Below, piece by piece: positions 1 to 9,639 of a stretch of DNA of 35,378 nt. The notes beneath the pieces were generated by a model. The model was not told the DNA's origin and made no database searches. It worked only from the letters and a program-made list of their open reading frames with translations. Source of the stretch: Candidatus Levyibacteriota bacterium (GTDB lineage Bacteria; Patescibacteriota; Microgenomatia; Levybacterales; UBA12049). The position numbers and the translations under genes are program-made. The stretch's first letter is position 1. Every line of letters begins with the position of its first letter. The stretch spans positions 1-35,378 of the forward strand of contig JACPAR010000017.1 in assembly GCA_016180725.1 (NCBI GenBank). Reading direction: 5' to 3'.

Positions 1-117
1 AAAGTCAACAGGATTGATAAAACTGTCAGCTTAACTGTAAAAAATTATGACGAAGTAGACGTTAGGCTGGAAAAAAGAGTTAGAAAAATTGAAGAACATA
101 TTGGTTTAACTTCCTAA
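1..117 (+). CDS. 3' end of a truncated CDS (...KVNRIDKTVSLTVKNYDEVDVRLEKRVRKIEEHIGLTS*), unknown protein
   Basis: Open frame from window start to TAA at 115-117. Confidence 0.5.
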   Translation, partial: KVNRIDKTVSLTVKNYDEVDVRLEKRVRKIEEHIGLTS

Positions 118-319
118 AAACAGGAATATTTTCCGCCCTGGAAACATCTTGATAAAAAGCTTCTTGTTTGGACTGCCATATCAATATGTCCGAGGACCGT
201 CCCCAAACTACAAACTATAATAATTCCGTAATAAGAAAAGCTGAACTATTTATTTACAATTCCTTTACATATTCCTCATACTTTATCTCTATAATTTAAG
301 ATATAAATCTACATTATGA

Positions 320-1021
320 ATGTCTATCAATATTCTGCTTACACTTCTTTCTCTTAATGCTGTTTTAGTAATTCTTGAACGCGTCTCTCCAACCACAAAA
401 ATAATTCTTCAGCCTTATTCATTTTTACGCGTTCACGAGGTTTTTCAGATGACGGTTGTAATTATGTTAAGCATAATTATTTCGTTTTTACTTCTTAAAG
501 TAATCTCAAACAATTTTGAAACTCTAAAAAGCAAAAAGGCTGCAATCATTGGCATTCTTTTTACACTTGGAATCTACTTTACCGCCACAGGAAACGGAGC
601 CCATGAGATAGCAAGTTACTTTTTTAATACATTCTGCGACACGAAACATGTAAAAAATGACCCCTGCGGCAGCATGTTTTTTAACGACTATTATTTTGGC
701 AATATTGTCTATTTTGTGGGGCTTTTATTTGGCAATATTTCGCTTATTCTTTTAGAAAGACTGCGGCCGCAAAAAAACGCTTTTACAAAAGACACGCTTA
801 TAACTCTTGGCAATGGATTTATTTATGCGTTAACCCTTTTTGCTTACGCGGCGTTTGATCGGGTAATTATTGGTTTTATCTTTGTAGCCGTTGCTGCAAT
901 TTCCACCACTTCCCTTTTATTTACTGCAAATGCAAAACCAAGACTTTTACCCTTTACTCTTTACTGCTCGTTTGCTTATACACTTGCAGCCATCGCCACA
1001 GCACTTGTTCGGTTTCGATAA
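320..1021 (+). CDS. Hypothetical multi-pass membrane protein
   Basis: Long ORF with repeated hydrophobic segments; TATAAT box about 25-30 nt upstream. Confidence 0.75.
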   Translation: MSINILLTLLSLNAVLVILERVSPTTKIILQPYSFLRVHEVFQMTVVIMLSIIISFLLLKVISNNFETLKSKKAAIIGILFTLGIYFTATGNGAHEIASYFFNTFCDTKHVKNDPCGSMFFNDYYFGNIVYFVGLLFGNISLILLERLRPQKNAFTKDTLITLGNGFIYALTLFAYAAFDRVIIGFIFVAVAAISTTSLLFTANAKPRLLPFTLYCSFAYTLAAIATALVRFR

Positions 1022-1076
1022 AATAAGGAAAAGAGGCTAGAACAAAGTCCCACTGATTTATTTTGATTCGGCATTG

Positions 1077-2039
1077 TTAATCCTGCGAAGGCACCACTGC
1101 GGGAGTGACTTTTTCTTTAGCTACACTTTTCTGAGGTTTTTTTGCCTGCTGAAGTTTTGCAATTCGAAACATTGCAAACATTAAAATTGCCGCTGCCAAA
1201 TATTGGGTTGGTGAAAGAATTGTTTTATACATAAAAGCATCAATAAAAATTGCCAGTATTGGAAATGTCAGTTCCAAAATTGTTGACACTTTTACTTCTG
1301 TTTTTGCCAAACCTTTGTAGTAAATTAAAAGCGCCACCATTCCGGTTGACAAAGCAATAATTACAAATCGCAAAAATTGAGAAAAATCAGGCGAAGCAAA
1401 TTTTGTTCCCTGACCAAATAAAAAGACTGCAAAAAATGCAAAAATAGTGGTTATAACAAATCTTAAACCGGTTGTTACAACGTGTGAATTTTTAAGCAAA
1501 ACCATTCTGGAAAATGCGGTTGAACTCCCCCAGGCAAATGCCGCACCCAAAGCATATAAAGCAGCAATTATTGTCCCCTGGCCTGTTTGTAAATTAACAT
1601 AACCGTTGTTAAAAGTTACAAAATACGCAGCAACAATTGCCAAAGCTGCCCACTTTATGTAACGCCTATCTACTTTTTCTTTTAAAAATATTGCGCCTGC
1701 AGAAATGGCAAATATGGGCTGAAGTTTTTGCAGCAAAAACACAACGCTAAAAGAAATAAAATGAACTTCAACCAAAGCCGTTGTAAACCATAATGTTCCC
1801 AGTAATCCGCTTAAAAGAGATACTATAGAAATTATAAAGATTTCTCTTTTGGTTACACGCTCTTTAGAAAATCCTTTAATTAGAAAAGGTAATAAAATAA
1901 TGGCTCCGATAAGATGTTCGTAAAATACAATTATAACCGGCGCAAGCGTATACAAACTTCTTCTGATAATTCCATCCAATGCCCACAAGACAGCTGCAAT
2001 TACTATAAGTAAGGATGCGGAAAAATGAATATTTTTCAT
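1077..2039 (-). CDS. EamA/DMT-family transporter
   Basis: About 10 hydrophobic helices in two related halves; EamA-like pattern. Confidence 0.85.
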   Translation of the reverse strand: MKNIHFSASLLIVIAAVLWALDGIIRRSLYTLAPVIIVFYEHLIGAIILLPFLIKGFSKERVTKREIFIISIVSLLSGLLGTLWFTTALVEVHFISFSVVFLLQKLQPIFAISAGAIFLKEKVDRRYIKWAALAIVAAYFVTFNNGYVNLQTGQGTIIAALYALGAAFAWGSSTAFSRMVLLKNSHVVTTGLRFVITTIFAFFAVFLFGQGTKFASPDFSQFLRFVIIALSTGMVALLIYYKGLAKTEVKVSTILELTFPILAIFIDAFMYKTILSPTQYLAAAILMFAMFRIAKLQQAKKPQKSVAKEKVTPAVVPSQD

Positions 2040-2056
2040 ATAGAATGTTGAAATAT

Positions 2057-2656
2057 TTAAACAAGCGTTAATCTGTGACCAAGTTTTTTCTTTTTTGTTA
2101 TAAGGTAATTACCATTTACATTGTTAGGAGGAATTTCTAAAGATATGCGATCTGCGATTTTAATTCCATACTCTGTAAGAGATTCTTCTTTGTTGGGATT
2201 GTTTGTTAAAAGACTAATAGCGCTTATCCCTAAATCTTTTAAAATTTCTGCGGCAATTTTATAACTTCGCGCATCAATTGGCAAGCCTAACTTGCTATTT
2301 GCTTCTACCGTATCCAATCCCTGATCTTGCAAAGCATAGGCTTTAATTTTATTTGTAAGACCAACTCCCCTTCCTTCCTGTGGAAGATATAAAATAATAC
2401 CTGTGCCTTTTTTACTAATTATTTCCATGCTCTTTTTAAGTTGTTCTCCGCAATCACACTTAAGCGAAAAAAGTGTATCTCCGGTAAGACATTGTGAATG
2501 GATTCGGGTTAAAACCGGCTCTTTTATGTTTCCCATGGAAAGGACAATATGTTCCTGATTGTCAATTTTTGAAACATAAACATGCAGTTTAAAAACACCA
2601 AAACTTGTAGGCAATTTTGCCATAGCTCTTTTATTTATTATTTTTTTATTATTCAT
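2057..2656 (-). CDS. ribA: GTP cyclohydrolase II
   Basis: HSQCLTGDTLFSLKCDCGEQL and LPQEGRGVGLTNKIKAYALQD motifs; ATGA overlap with ribH stop. Confidence 0.92.
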   Translation of the reverse strand: MNNKKIINKRAMAKLPTSFGVFKLHVYVSKIDNQEHIVLSMGNIKEPVLTRIHSQCLTGDTLFSLKCDCGEQLKKSMEIISKKGTGIILYLPQEGRGVGLTNKIKAYALQDQGLDTVEANSKLGLPIDARSYKIAAEILKDLGISAISLLTNNPNKEESLTEYGIKIADRISLEIPPNNVNGNYLITKKKKLGHRLTLV

Positions 2657-3093
2657 ATTTTACTTAATGCCTCTATCATGGATAATGCTGTCTCTGCAGC
2701 TTCTACTCCCCTATTTTCTTTAACTCTGGTTGCTCTTTCCCACGCATCTTTAAGATCGTACACAGCAAGAACTTCGAAAATAACAGGTATTTCATATTCC
2801 CAAGATACATTCATGCATCCTCTTATGCATTCCTCTGATATAAGTTCAAAGTGATATGTTTCCCCTTTGTGGATAGCACCAAAAACAATAATTGCGTCAA
2901 ACATTTTTTTCTTTGCGAGTTTTTTAACTGCAAGAGGCAATTCAAGCGAGCCGGGAACGCGCGTAGAACTGATATTTTCTTTAGAAACCCCATTTTGCAA
3001 AAGCTTATCAACACAATGCTTTTCAAGCGAATCGGTAATACCGGCGTTGTAATTGCTTCCAACAATAGCGACACGAACATTCTCTTTTTTCAC
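2653..3093 (-). CDS. ribH: 6,7-dimethyl-8-ribityllumazine synthase
   Basis: RVPGSLELPLAVKKLA and FGAIHKGETYHFELISEE motifs; between ribE and ribA. Confidence 0.93.
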   Translation of the reverse strand: MKKENVRVAIVGSNYNAGITDSLEKHCVDKLLQNGVSKENISSTRVPGSLELPLAVKKLAKKKMFDAIIVFGAIHKGETYHFELISEECIRGCMNVSWEYEIPVIFEVLAVYDLKDAWERATRVKENRGVEAAETALSMIEALSKI

Positions 3094-3680
3094 TTCCCTG
3101 CTCCTTTATAAATTTTTTCTACGTACTTAGCCAAAACATCTACTTCAATATTTATTAAATCTCCCATATTAATAGTATGAAGCATTGTGTTTTCCCATGT
3201 AAATGGAATTATTGAAACCGTAAAATAATCAAAAGCAGCATCAACAACAGTAAGAGAGATGCCATTTACCGCAATTGATCCTTTTTCAACAATGTACTGC
3301 GTAATCTCCTTTGAAATTTGGATTTTTAGCAATCTGCTATTTTCTACTTTTTCTATCTTTTCTACCCTACCTACTCCGTCTACGTGGCCTTGAACAAGAT
3401 GCCCGGAAAGAAACGTTGAAAGGGTAGCCGGCAATTCGAGATTAACTAAATTATTTACCTTTAGATTGTCAAGCATCGTTCTTTTTTTCGTTTCCGGCAT
3501 TATCTCTACCGAAAAACTTTGTTTAGTTGGCATTGCATAAACAGTTAGACACACGCCATTTACAGCAACACTCTCGCCAGTTTTAAGCTTTCTGCAAAAT
3601 GACTCATCTGCGTAAAATGAAAAAATATTATTTTCTTTTTTATTAAGTTCTCCTAAATTGTTAATAATTCCTGTAAACAT
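3090..3680 (-). CDS. ribE: Riboflavin synthase alpha chain (start trimmed from ORF 3911 to MFTGII...)
   Basis: Canonical N-terminus MFTGIINNLG and duplicated lumazine-binding domains (SVAVNGVCLTV / SIAVNGISLTV). The upstream part of the ORF is leader RNA. Confidence 0.92.
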   Translation of the reverse strand: MFTGIINNLGELNKKENNIFSFYADESFCRKLKTGESVAVNGVCLTVYAMPTKQSFSVEIMPETKKRTMLDNLKVNNLVNLELPATLSTFLSGHLVQGHVDGVGRVEKIEKVENSRLLKIQISKEITQYIVEKGSIAVNGISLTVVDAAFDYFTVSIIPFTWENTMLHTINMGDLINIEVDVLAKYVEKIYKGAGK

Positions 3681-3703
3681 AACAATGTACGAATTTCGCA
3701 GTT

Positions 3704-3794
3704 GTCCTTGCGACCCCGAGCGAAGCCGAGGGGGAAGCAATCTGTTTTTTGAGATTGCCGCGTCCTCGCCTAAGGCGAGTCCTCGCAATGACGG
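3704..3794. repeat. GTCATTGCGAG-type hairpin repeat, copy 1
   Basis: gtccttgcga...gaagcaatct..agattgccgcg...cctcgcaatgac; same family as 24826-24918 and 33510-33594. Confidence 0.75.
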
Positions 3795-3813
3795 AAAATG
3801 CGAAATCTGTGCA

Positions 3814-3840
3814 ATAAAAAAACCCCGACTCTTCGGGGTT
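3814..3840 (-). terminator. Rho-independent terminator, probable riboswitch expression platform
   Basis: Minus strand AACCCCGAAGAGTCGGGGTTTTTTTTA. Confidence 0.85.
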
Positions 3841-3921
3841 AACAACACCTGTCCAATACAAACAAATGTTTTTCCTTCTTTCACCCCGCTTAGCGAGGTT
3901 AGTACGTTCATGAAACTAAAC

Positions 3922-4098
3922 GTACCATCCAGACTATACTGTCGGCTCTGATTTCTCGCCTCGATTCGAGTCGAAGCGGGTACAGATCATGTCTCAATTT
4001 GATTGAGACTCGTGGGCTTGAAACGTGTTCGCTGCAAGCGAATTTACGTTTCTTTTTACCACCGATTAGGGAATTTCACCCTACCCCAAAGGAAACTT
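3922..4098 (-). promoter_or_regulatory. FMN riboswitch (RFN element)
   Basis: Minus strand GGGGTAGGGTGAAATTCCCTAATCGGTGGTAAA...AAGCCCACGAG...GATCTG...GAAATCAGAGCCGACAGTATAGTCTGGATGG matches the RFN consensus; upstream of ribE. Confidence 0.95.
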
Positions 4099-4103
4099 TC
4101 TAT

Positions 4104-4132
4104 AATATATAACAACTTAAATCTTATGTCAA
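4104..4132 (-). promoter_or_regulatory. Sigma70-type promoter of rib operon
   Basis: Minus strand TTGACA (4127-4132), 17 nt spacer, TATATT (4104-4109), just upstream of the riboswitch. Confidence 0.8.
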
Positions 4133-4208
4133 GCAAAATGACATAGATGAACATAATTAGCCTGACGCTAGATACTAGCGTCTATTTATTAAATTGATAA
4201 CTGAAGTC

Positions 4209-4835
4209 TTACAAAAAAACTCCCGACAATAAACCCATACTTAAACCAAGCAGGGCACCTCCTATAACATCGGTTGTCCAATGCTCACCAAGATACACCC
4301 TGCTCACAAGCATAAGCAAATCGTATGAAAGTACAATTGAAAAAATAAATAACTTTTGGAATTTGGAAAGTTTTTTTGATTTAAACAAAAAAACTGCAAT
4401 AATTGCCGAAATAAATACTGCTCTGCCGGCATGGCCGGATGGATAAGAAAATTCCTGGCGAATATGAAACCTTGGAAACTCCATTATCTTTTCTGTACGT
4501 AATAAAAATTCCGGAGGAGGTAAATGTTCTACAAATATTTTTCCAAAGATTTCAAAAAGATGAAACGCGCCGTAAAAAAACACAGAAAATATGCCGCCTA
4601 ATTTCCTTGCTAAAACCAACAAAATCAGTAAAAATATTGTTACCGGCTCAAAACTTCCGATATCGCTTAGAAACGAAAATATCAGATCAAACCGCTGGCT
4701 GATATTGTCCTGCAGCCGGACAGTTGTATCAAAATCAAATTGGGTAAAAAGATCTTTGTGAGTAAGGTAGGAGAAAAAAACAAAAGAGGCAAAAATAGAA
4801 ATACCAAGAAGAAAGAAGCCTAATTTTCGACTCAT
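4209..4835 (-). CDS. PAP2-superfamily membrane phosphatase
   Basis: PSGHAGRAVF and SRVYLGEHWTTDVIGG motifs. Confidence 0.88.
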   Translation of the reverse strand: MSRKLGFFLLGISIFASFVFFSYLTHKDLFTQFDFDTTVRLQDNISQRFDLIFSFLSDIGSFEPVTIFLLILLVLARKLGGIFSVFFYGAFHLFEIFGKIFVEHLPPPEFLLRTEKIMEFPRFHIRQEFSYPSGHAGRAVFISAIIAVFLFKSKKLSKFQKLFIFSIVLSYDLLMLVSRVYLGEHWTTDVIGGALLGLSMGLLSGVFL

Positions 4836-4882
4836 TAAATTATATTAACATGTTTTAAAAATTCAATCTAGCTATTTATTTT

Positions 4883-5281
4883 TTACCGAGCACGCCTTTT
4901 ATCCGTAAATTCTTTTAGACGGTAGTGAAGCTCTTTAAGATCTCTCCCTCCGCGTACTCCGAATTCATATCCCGCACCAACTGCAGTAGTTATTACTAAT
5001 GCTCCCAAAGTAACTATAAATACCGCGCTTCGCTCTCCGTTAACTACATCTTCCAATAGTTTACGAAGCCAAGGTTTTTCAGCTACTACTTGCTCAACCT
5101 CCACCAATTTTTCCCCAAGATTATCTCCTACATGCGTTTCCTCTCTTATTACAAATTCTGGTTGAGCTCCCCCCCGAACAAGATCTAACCTTCTTCTTGT
5201 ATACTCCGGTCTTAAACCTGCAATAGGAATTATAGTTTGCACTAAACTCATTATCTCGCCGCGAATTCTTTCATTGGCCAT
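4883..5281 (-). CDS. Hypothetical protein with one TM segment
   Basis: 132-aa ORF; segment AVFIVTLGALVITTAVGAGYEFG. Confidence 0.6.
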   Translation of the reverse strand: MANERIRGEIMSLVQTIIPIAGLRPEYTRRRLDLVRGGAQPEFVIREETHVGDNLGEKLVEVEQVVAEKPWLRKLLEDVVNGERSAVFIVTLGALVITTAVGAGYEFGVRGGRDLKELHYRLKEFTDKRRAR

Positions 5282-5328
5282 ACGTGGGGAAGATTATAAC
5301 AAAATTTTAAACCAACCTCAATTATTTC

Positions 5329-6225
5329 TTATAATTTCAAGCCTTTGAGGAATTTGCGGAACTCGCCGTTAATATCCGGATGCTCCAACGCAAGCTCAAC
5401 AACTGTTTTCATATACTCAAGCTTGTTACCGGTATCAAAATACTTTCCTCCCTTTATTTCGGAGGCAAGCACCCGCTTATTGTCTGCCAGCATAAGCTTT
5501 AATGCATCATTATAATACAACTCATCCCCTTCTTTGAGATTGGACAATGCCTGGTCAAGATAATCAAAAATATCAGGGGTAAAAATAAATCCCGAAACAT
5601 TAGCAAGGCTTGATGGCGCTTTTGCCTTACCCGGCTTTTCTATAATAGTATCTACATCTATAAGTCCGTCTGTAATTTGCTTGCCGCCGGCAAAACCATA
5701 TCTTTCGTAGTCTTCATCTTTTGTTGCCTTTACGCTTCCTAATATCGAACAACCATACTGATTGTATATTGTAATCATTTGCTTAAACCTGGAAGGAGAA
5801 GCCAAAATAAAATCATCGCTCCAGGTATAAATAAATGCCTCATCTTCTCCGATAAGATGACGAACGTTCAAAAGCGGAGTACCGTTGCCATAAGGACCCT
5901 TTTGCCTTACATAAACAAAATTTGCCATGCCCGAGATATACTCAACCTGTTCAAGAAGAGGCCTCTTTTTTTCTCCTCCCATTCTTAAGTTTTCTATGAG
6001 GTCGAGATTAGCGGCATCAAAATGATCTTCAATTGTTCGCTTGTGGTATCCTGTAACAAGAATAATATCTGTAATTCCAGCATCAACCAGTTCTTCTACC
6101 ACGTATTGGATAACCGGCTTGTCAACAATCGGAAGCATCTCTTTAGGCATTGCTTTTGTCTGAGGAAGAAACCGGGTGCCAAATCCGGCGGCGGGAATAA
6201 CGGCTTTTCGAATTTTCTTAATCAT
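5329..6225 (-). CDS. galU: UTP-glucose-1-phosphate uridylyltransferase
   Basis: KAVIPAAGFGTRFLPQTKAMPKEMLPIVDKPVIQYVVEE. Confidence 0.95.
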   Translation of the reverse strand: MIKKIRKAVIPAAGFGTRFLPQTKAMPKEMLPIVDKPVIQYVVEELVDAGITDIILVTGYHKRTIEDHFDAANLDLIENLRMGGEKKRPLLEQVEYISGMANFVYVRQKGPYGNGTPLLNVRHLIGEDEAFIYTWSDDFILASPSRFKQMITIYNQYGCSILGSVKATKDEDYERYGFAGGKQITDGLIDVDTIIEKPGKAKAPSSLANVSGFIFTPDIFDYLDQALSNLKEGDELYYNDALKLMLADNKRVLASEIKGGKYFDTGNKLEYMKTVVELALEHPDINGEFRKFLKGLKL

Positions 6226-6474
6226 AGAAATTTTTGACGGTAGACGCTAGATGATAGAATCTAGAATTTGAAGTTTGAAAATAGAAGATAGACTTTCTAT
6301 CCTCTAACTTCTAACCTCAAGATCTATCTTCAATCGCCTATCCTCTATCGTCCATTTATTGTATCTCCTCTCCCCTTTACATGTCAACTGATATTTGTTA
6401 GAATGAAATCGCGGGACAACGCAGAATTCAGCATAGTTTAGCGTTTGAGATCAGCGTAGTTCTGCGTTTATTTT

Positions 6475-6657
6475 ATGACGACGCCATTGACGTTCTTAAA
6501 AGAAACACGCGAGGAATTAAAGAAAGTCACTTGGCCAAGTCAAGCCGAAGTTATAAGATTGACAATCGTTATTATACTCGTCAGTCTTATAGTTGGTTTT
6601 TTTATAGGCGGTATTGATTTCCTTTTTGCAAAAATAATGGAGATATTGGTAAAATAG
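6475..6657 (+). CDS. secE: Preprotein translocase subunit SecE
   Basis: 60 aa, ELKKVTWPSQAEVIRLT then single TM; upstream of nusG. Confidence 0.92.
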   Translation: MTTPLTFLKETREELKKVTWPSQAEVIRLTIVIILVSLIVGFFIGGIDFLFAKIMEILVK

Positions 6658-6659
6658 TT

Positions 6660-6795
6660 TAAAGTTCAAAATTAAAAAATATCCTTCGGTAAAACTCAGG
6701 ATAATATTGAGCGAAGTCGAAGTATTAAAAGTGAAGGTACTTTATTTATAAAATACTTCCTTAATTTTGAACTTTGCATTTTAAACTTTTAATTA
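6660..6795. repeat. Dispersed intergenic repeat R1, copy A
   Basis: atccttcggtaaaactcaggataatattgagcgaagtcgaagtattaaaagtgaaggtactttatttataaaatacttcctt; near-identical to copies B and C. Confidence 0.85.
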
Positions 6796-6802
6796 ATTTA
6801 CT

Positions 6803-7384
6803 ATGGATGATCAAAAAACACAATTAGAACAAAAAGACGAAAAAGTAGAAAATGCATCTAAAGATGCTAAATGGTATATTGTTCATACCTACTCCGGCCA
6901 CGAAGATAAGGTTTCCAAATCCCTGAAGCAAAGGGTTCAGGCGCTTGGGTTTGAAAACAAAATATTCGATATTATCGTCCCAACCAGAAACACCATTAAA
7001 GTATCTCAAGGCAAAAAAGAATCGGTTAAAGAAAAAATCTTCCCCGGTTACGTTTTGGTAAGAATGATTTTAGACGATGAATCCTGGCTTTTGGTCAGAA
7101 CCACTCAAGGAGTAACAGCATTTATTGGAGCAGGCAACAAACCGACGCCTATTTCGGAAAAAGAAGTCGAGGCAATTCAAAAGTTTATGAACTTGGAAGA
7201 GCCGCTTTACAAAACAACTTTTTCTGTCGGCGAAGCAGTAAAAATTACCGATGGGCCGTTTGCAGACTTTTTAGGAACAATTGAATCAATTGATGAAGCA
7301 AGAGGAAAATTAAAAGTACTTGTGTCGATTTTTGGTCGCGAAACACCCGTAGAGCTTGATTTCCTTCAGGTAGCCAAGCTCTAA
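6803..7384 (+). CDS. nusG: Transcription termination/antitermination protein NusG
   Basis: WYIVHTYSGHEDKV, IFPGYVLVRM, GPFADFLGTIESID (KOW) motifs. Confidence 0.95.
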   Translation: MDDQKTQLEQKDEKVENASKDAKWYIVHTYSGHEDKVSKSLKQRVQALGFENKIFDIIVPTRNTIKVSQGKKESVKEKIFPGYVLVRMILDDESWLLVRTTQGVTAFIGAGNKPTPISEKEVEAIQKFMNLEEPLYKTTFSVGEAVKITDGPFADFLGTIESIDEARGKLKVLVSIFGRETPVELDFLQVAKL

Positions 7385-7483
7385 GATTTCAAATTGTAAA
7401 TAGAAAATAGTAAATATACATTTAAAATTTTAAATTTAATATGTATTTTTGCAATTTACTATTTAATATTTTAAATAACTAAG

Positions 7484-7906
7484 ATGGCTAAAAAGATTAA
7501 AACTATTATTAAACTAAATATCCCGGCAGGTGCGGCAACGCCTGCTCCGCCTGTTGGGCCGGCGCTTGGCCAACACGGGCTCCCTATTATGGAGTTTGTT
7601 AAGGCGTTTAACGACAAAACAGCAGAGCAAAAAGGAACAATTTTACCGGCTGTTATTACAGTTTACGAAGACAGAACATTTTCTTTTGTTGTTAAAAAAC
7701 CGCCAATGGCAGAGCTTATTAAAAAAGCGCTTGGCAAAGAAAAAGGATCTCAAAAACCGAGTAAAGAATCTGCGGGTATATTATCTAAAGATCAGGTTAA
7801 AAAAATTGCCGAAACTAAAATGGATGATTTAAATACAACCGATATCGAACAAGCAGCAAAAATTGTTGAAGGAACAGCAAGATCCATGGGAGTGCAGGTT
7901 AAATAA
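7484..7906 (+). CDS. rplK: 50S ribosomal protein L11
   Basis: [25 protein letters not shown]-terminal [10 protein letters not shown]. Confidence 0.96.
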   Translation: MAKKIKTIIKLNIPAGAATPAPPVGPALGQHGLPIMEFVKAFNDKTAEQKGTILPAVITVYEDRTFSFVVKKPPMAELIKKALGKEKGSQKPSKESAGILSKDQVKKIAETKMDDLNTTDIEQAAKIVEGTARSMGVQVK

Positions 7907-8001
7907 AAATTAGGTTGTAGCTTATTAGTTTATAGGTTGTAGTTTGTAGTTCATAGTCATTTTTTCTAAAACCTAAAACCTACAACCTATAAACTAACAA
8001 T

Positions 8002-8844
8002 ATGGGAAAAATTAGAGTAAAAACATTAGGCGACGAAAGCCTAGAGGCAGAACAAAAAAAAGAGACCCGCCTTGCACGCGAGGCGAGGCAGGCAAAAAAA
8101 CGACAGGAAGCAAAGAAGATTACAAAAGCGCCTGGCATGAAGGGTGGCGAGCGCGTTGTGGCAGTTGGTCCGAGTGAGGAAGAATTGGCAGCAACCGAAG
8201 TACCAGAAGTATCAAAAGAGAAACCAAAAAAAGAAAAAAAGGCAAAGTTTGTAAAAAAACGGGCTCGATCAAAGAGCTATCAAGCTGCCACAACAATAAT
8301 TGATAAAACAAAAACCTATCCTCTTTCCGAAGCACTAGAAATTCTTCCCAAAATCGGTCTGGCAAAATTTGACGAAACTGTTGAACTCCACATTAATACT
8401 ATTGAAGCAGGATTAAACGGCGAAGTAACACTTCCGCATGGCAGCGGTAAACAAGTAAAAGTTGCGATTGCCGACGATGCATTAATTGCAGAAATTGAAA
8501 AAGGCAAAATTAATTTTGATGTGCTTTTGGCAGAGCCACAAATAATGTCAAAATTGGCAAAAGTGGCAAAAATTTTAGGCCCCAAGGGACTAATGCCAAA
8601 TCCAAAAAATGGAACAGTTACCCAGAATCCGGAAGAAACGGCTAAAAAGTACGAAGGCGGATTAGTTAGATTTAAAACCGAAACAAAACTTCCCATAATG
8701 CACTTTGCCGTTGGCAAGGTTTCTTTTGGCGATAAAAAATTAACCGAAAATATTCAGGCTGTGTTTTCCGCACTGCCAAAAACAAAAATCAAAAACGCCA
8801 CTCTCAAATCCACAATGAGCCCGGGAATAAAACTCGAGGCCTAA
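8002..8844 (+). CDS. rplA: 50S ribosomal protein L1 with Lys-rich N-terminal extension
   Basis: RSKSYQAATTIIDKTKTYPLSEAL...GPKGLMPNPKNGTV; follows rplK. Confidence 0.95.
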   Translation: MGKIRVKTLGDESLEAEQKKETRLAREARQAKKRQEAKKITKAPGMKGGERVVAVGPSEEELAATEVPEVSKEKPKKEKKAKFVKKRARSKSYQAATTIIDKTKTYPLSEALEILPKIGLAKFDETVELHINTIEAGLNGEVTLPHGSGKQVKVAIADDALIAEIEKGKINFDVLLAEPQIMSKLAKVAKILGPKGLMPNPKNGTVTQNPEETAKKYEGGLVRFKTETKLPIMHFAVGKVSFGDKKLTENIQAVFSALPKTKIKNATLKSTMSPGIKLEA

Positions 8845-8857
8845 TCCCCTGCTCATG

Positions 8858-8874
8858 TCCACCCTTGGGGTGGA
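8858..8874. repeat. REP-like hairpin upstream of RAYT-1
   Basis: TCCACCC-TTG-GGGTGGA, perfect 7-bp stem. Confidence 0.75.
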
Positions 8875-8915
8875 TTCCTATTGACACCCGCGGAAAAAAG
8901 CGCTTTACTTAAGAT

Positions 8916-9566
8916 ATGCCTTCGCGAACTGTTCCATTTGTAAACGGAGAATATTACCATATATTTAATAGAGGCGTTGCAAAAATGCCCATCTTTAACA
9001 ATGCATTTGATTACAAGCGATTTATAAAAACCATACTCTACTATAAAATAGAAGGACCAAAGCCTAAACTTTCACGATTTTTATCTTCCAACATGGATTT
9101 AAGTAAAAAGAGCAAAATTGTTGATATTGTTTGCTATTGTCTTATGCCAAATCACTTCCACTTTCTGTTAAAACAAGTAAAAGATGGTGGCATTACCGAA
9201 TTTATAAGCAAGTTAAGTAATAGCTATACAAAATACATAAATACAAAAAATAATAGGGTTGGGCCACTCTTGCAAGGTGAATTTAAATCCGTATATGTAG
9301 AAGATAATAATCAGCTTCTTCATTTATCTCGATACATCCATCTAAATCCACTCGTTGGTTATATTGTAAAAGATTTAAACCTCTATAAATGGTCTTCTTA
9401 TTTCGAATACATAAACAAAGATGATACAGCGCTTTTTTCCAAAGATATTATTCTTGATCAATTCAAGTCTCCAAAAGAGTACCAACAGTTTGTACTAAAC
9501 CAAGAAGATTATGGAAAACAGTTGGAAATTATTAAACATCAACTCTTAGATTTCGAAAGCAATTAA
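8916..9566 (+). CDS. REP-associated tyrosine transposase-like protein (Y1_Tnp), RAYT-1
   Basis: YHIFNRGV near N-terminus, CYCLMPNHFHFLLKQ (HUH), YIHLNPL. Confidence 0.92.
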   Translation: MPSRTVPFVNGEYYHIFNRGVAKMPIFNNAFDYKRFIKTILYYKIEGPKPKLSRFLSSNMDLSKKSKIVDIVCYCLMPNHFHFLLKQVKDGGITEFISKLSNSYTKYINTKNNRVGPLLQGEFKSVYVEDNNQLLHLSRYIHLNPLVGYIVKDLNLYKWSSYFEYINKDDTALFSKDIILDQFKSPKEYQQFVLNQEDYGKQLEIIKHQLLDFESN

Positions 9567-9618
9567 TTTTTGATAAATTTGACGATATTTAGAACGAAAT
9601 CCGCAGGTGCCTGGCTAA

Positions 9619-9635
9619 TCCACCCCAAGGGTGGA
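9619..9635. repeat. REP-like hairpin downstream of RAYT-1, inverted copy
   Basis: TCCACCC-CAA-GGGTGGA, reverse complement of 8858-8874. Confidence 0.75.
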
Positions 9636-9639
9636 CAAT

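Noticed and set aside
2653-2656. UGA-recoded genetic code (as in Gracilibacteria/SR1)
   Set aside because: TGA acts as stop in ribH with ATGA overlap to ribA; code 11 explains the genes.
3658-3951. ORFs over the rib leader (3658-3951 +, 3661-3861 -, and the N-terminal part of ORF 3911)
   Set aside because: They cover a terminator, a REP hairpin and part of the riboswitch; ribE starts at MFTGII (3680).
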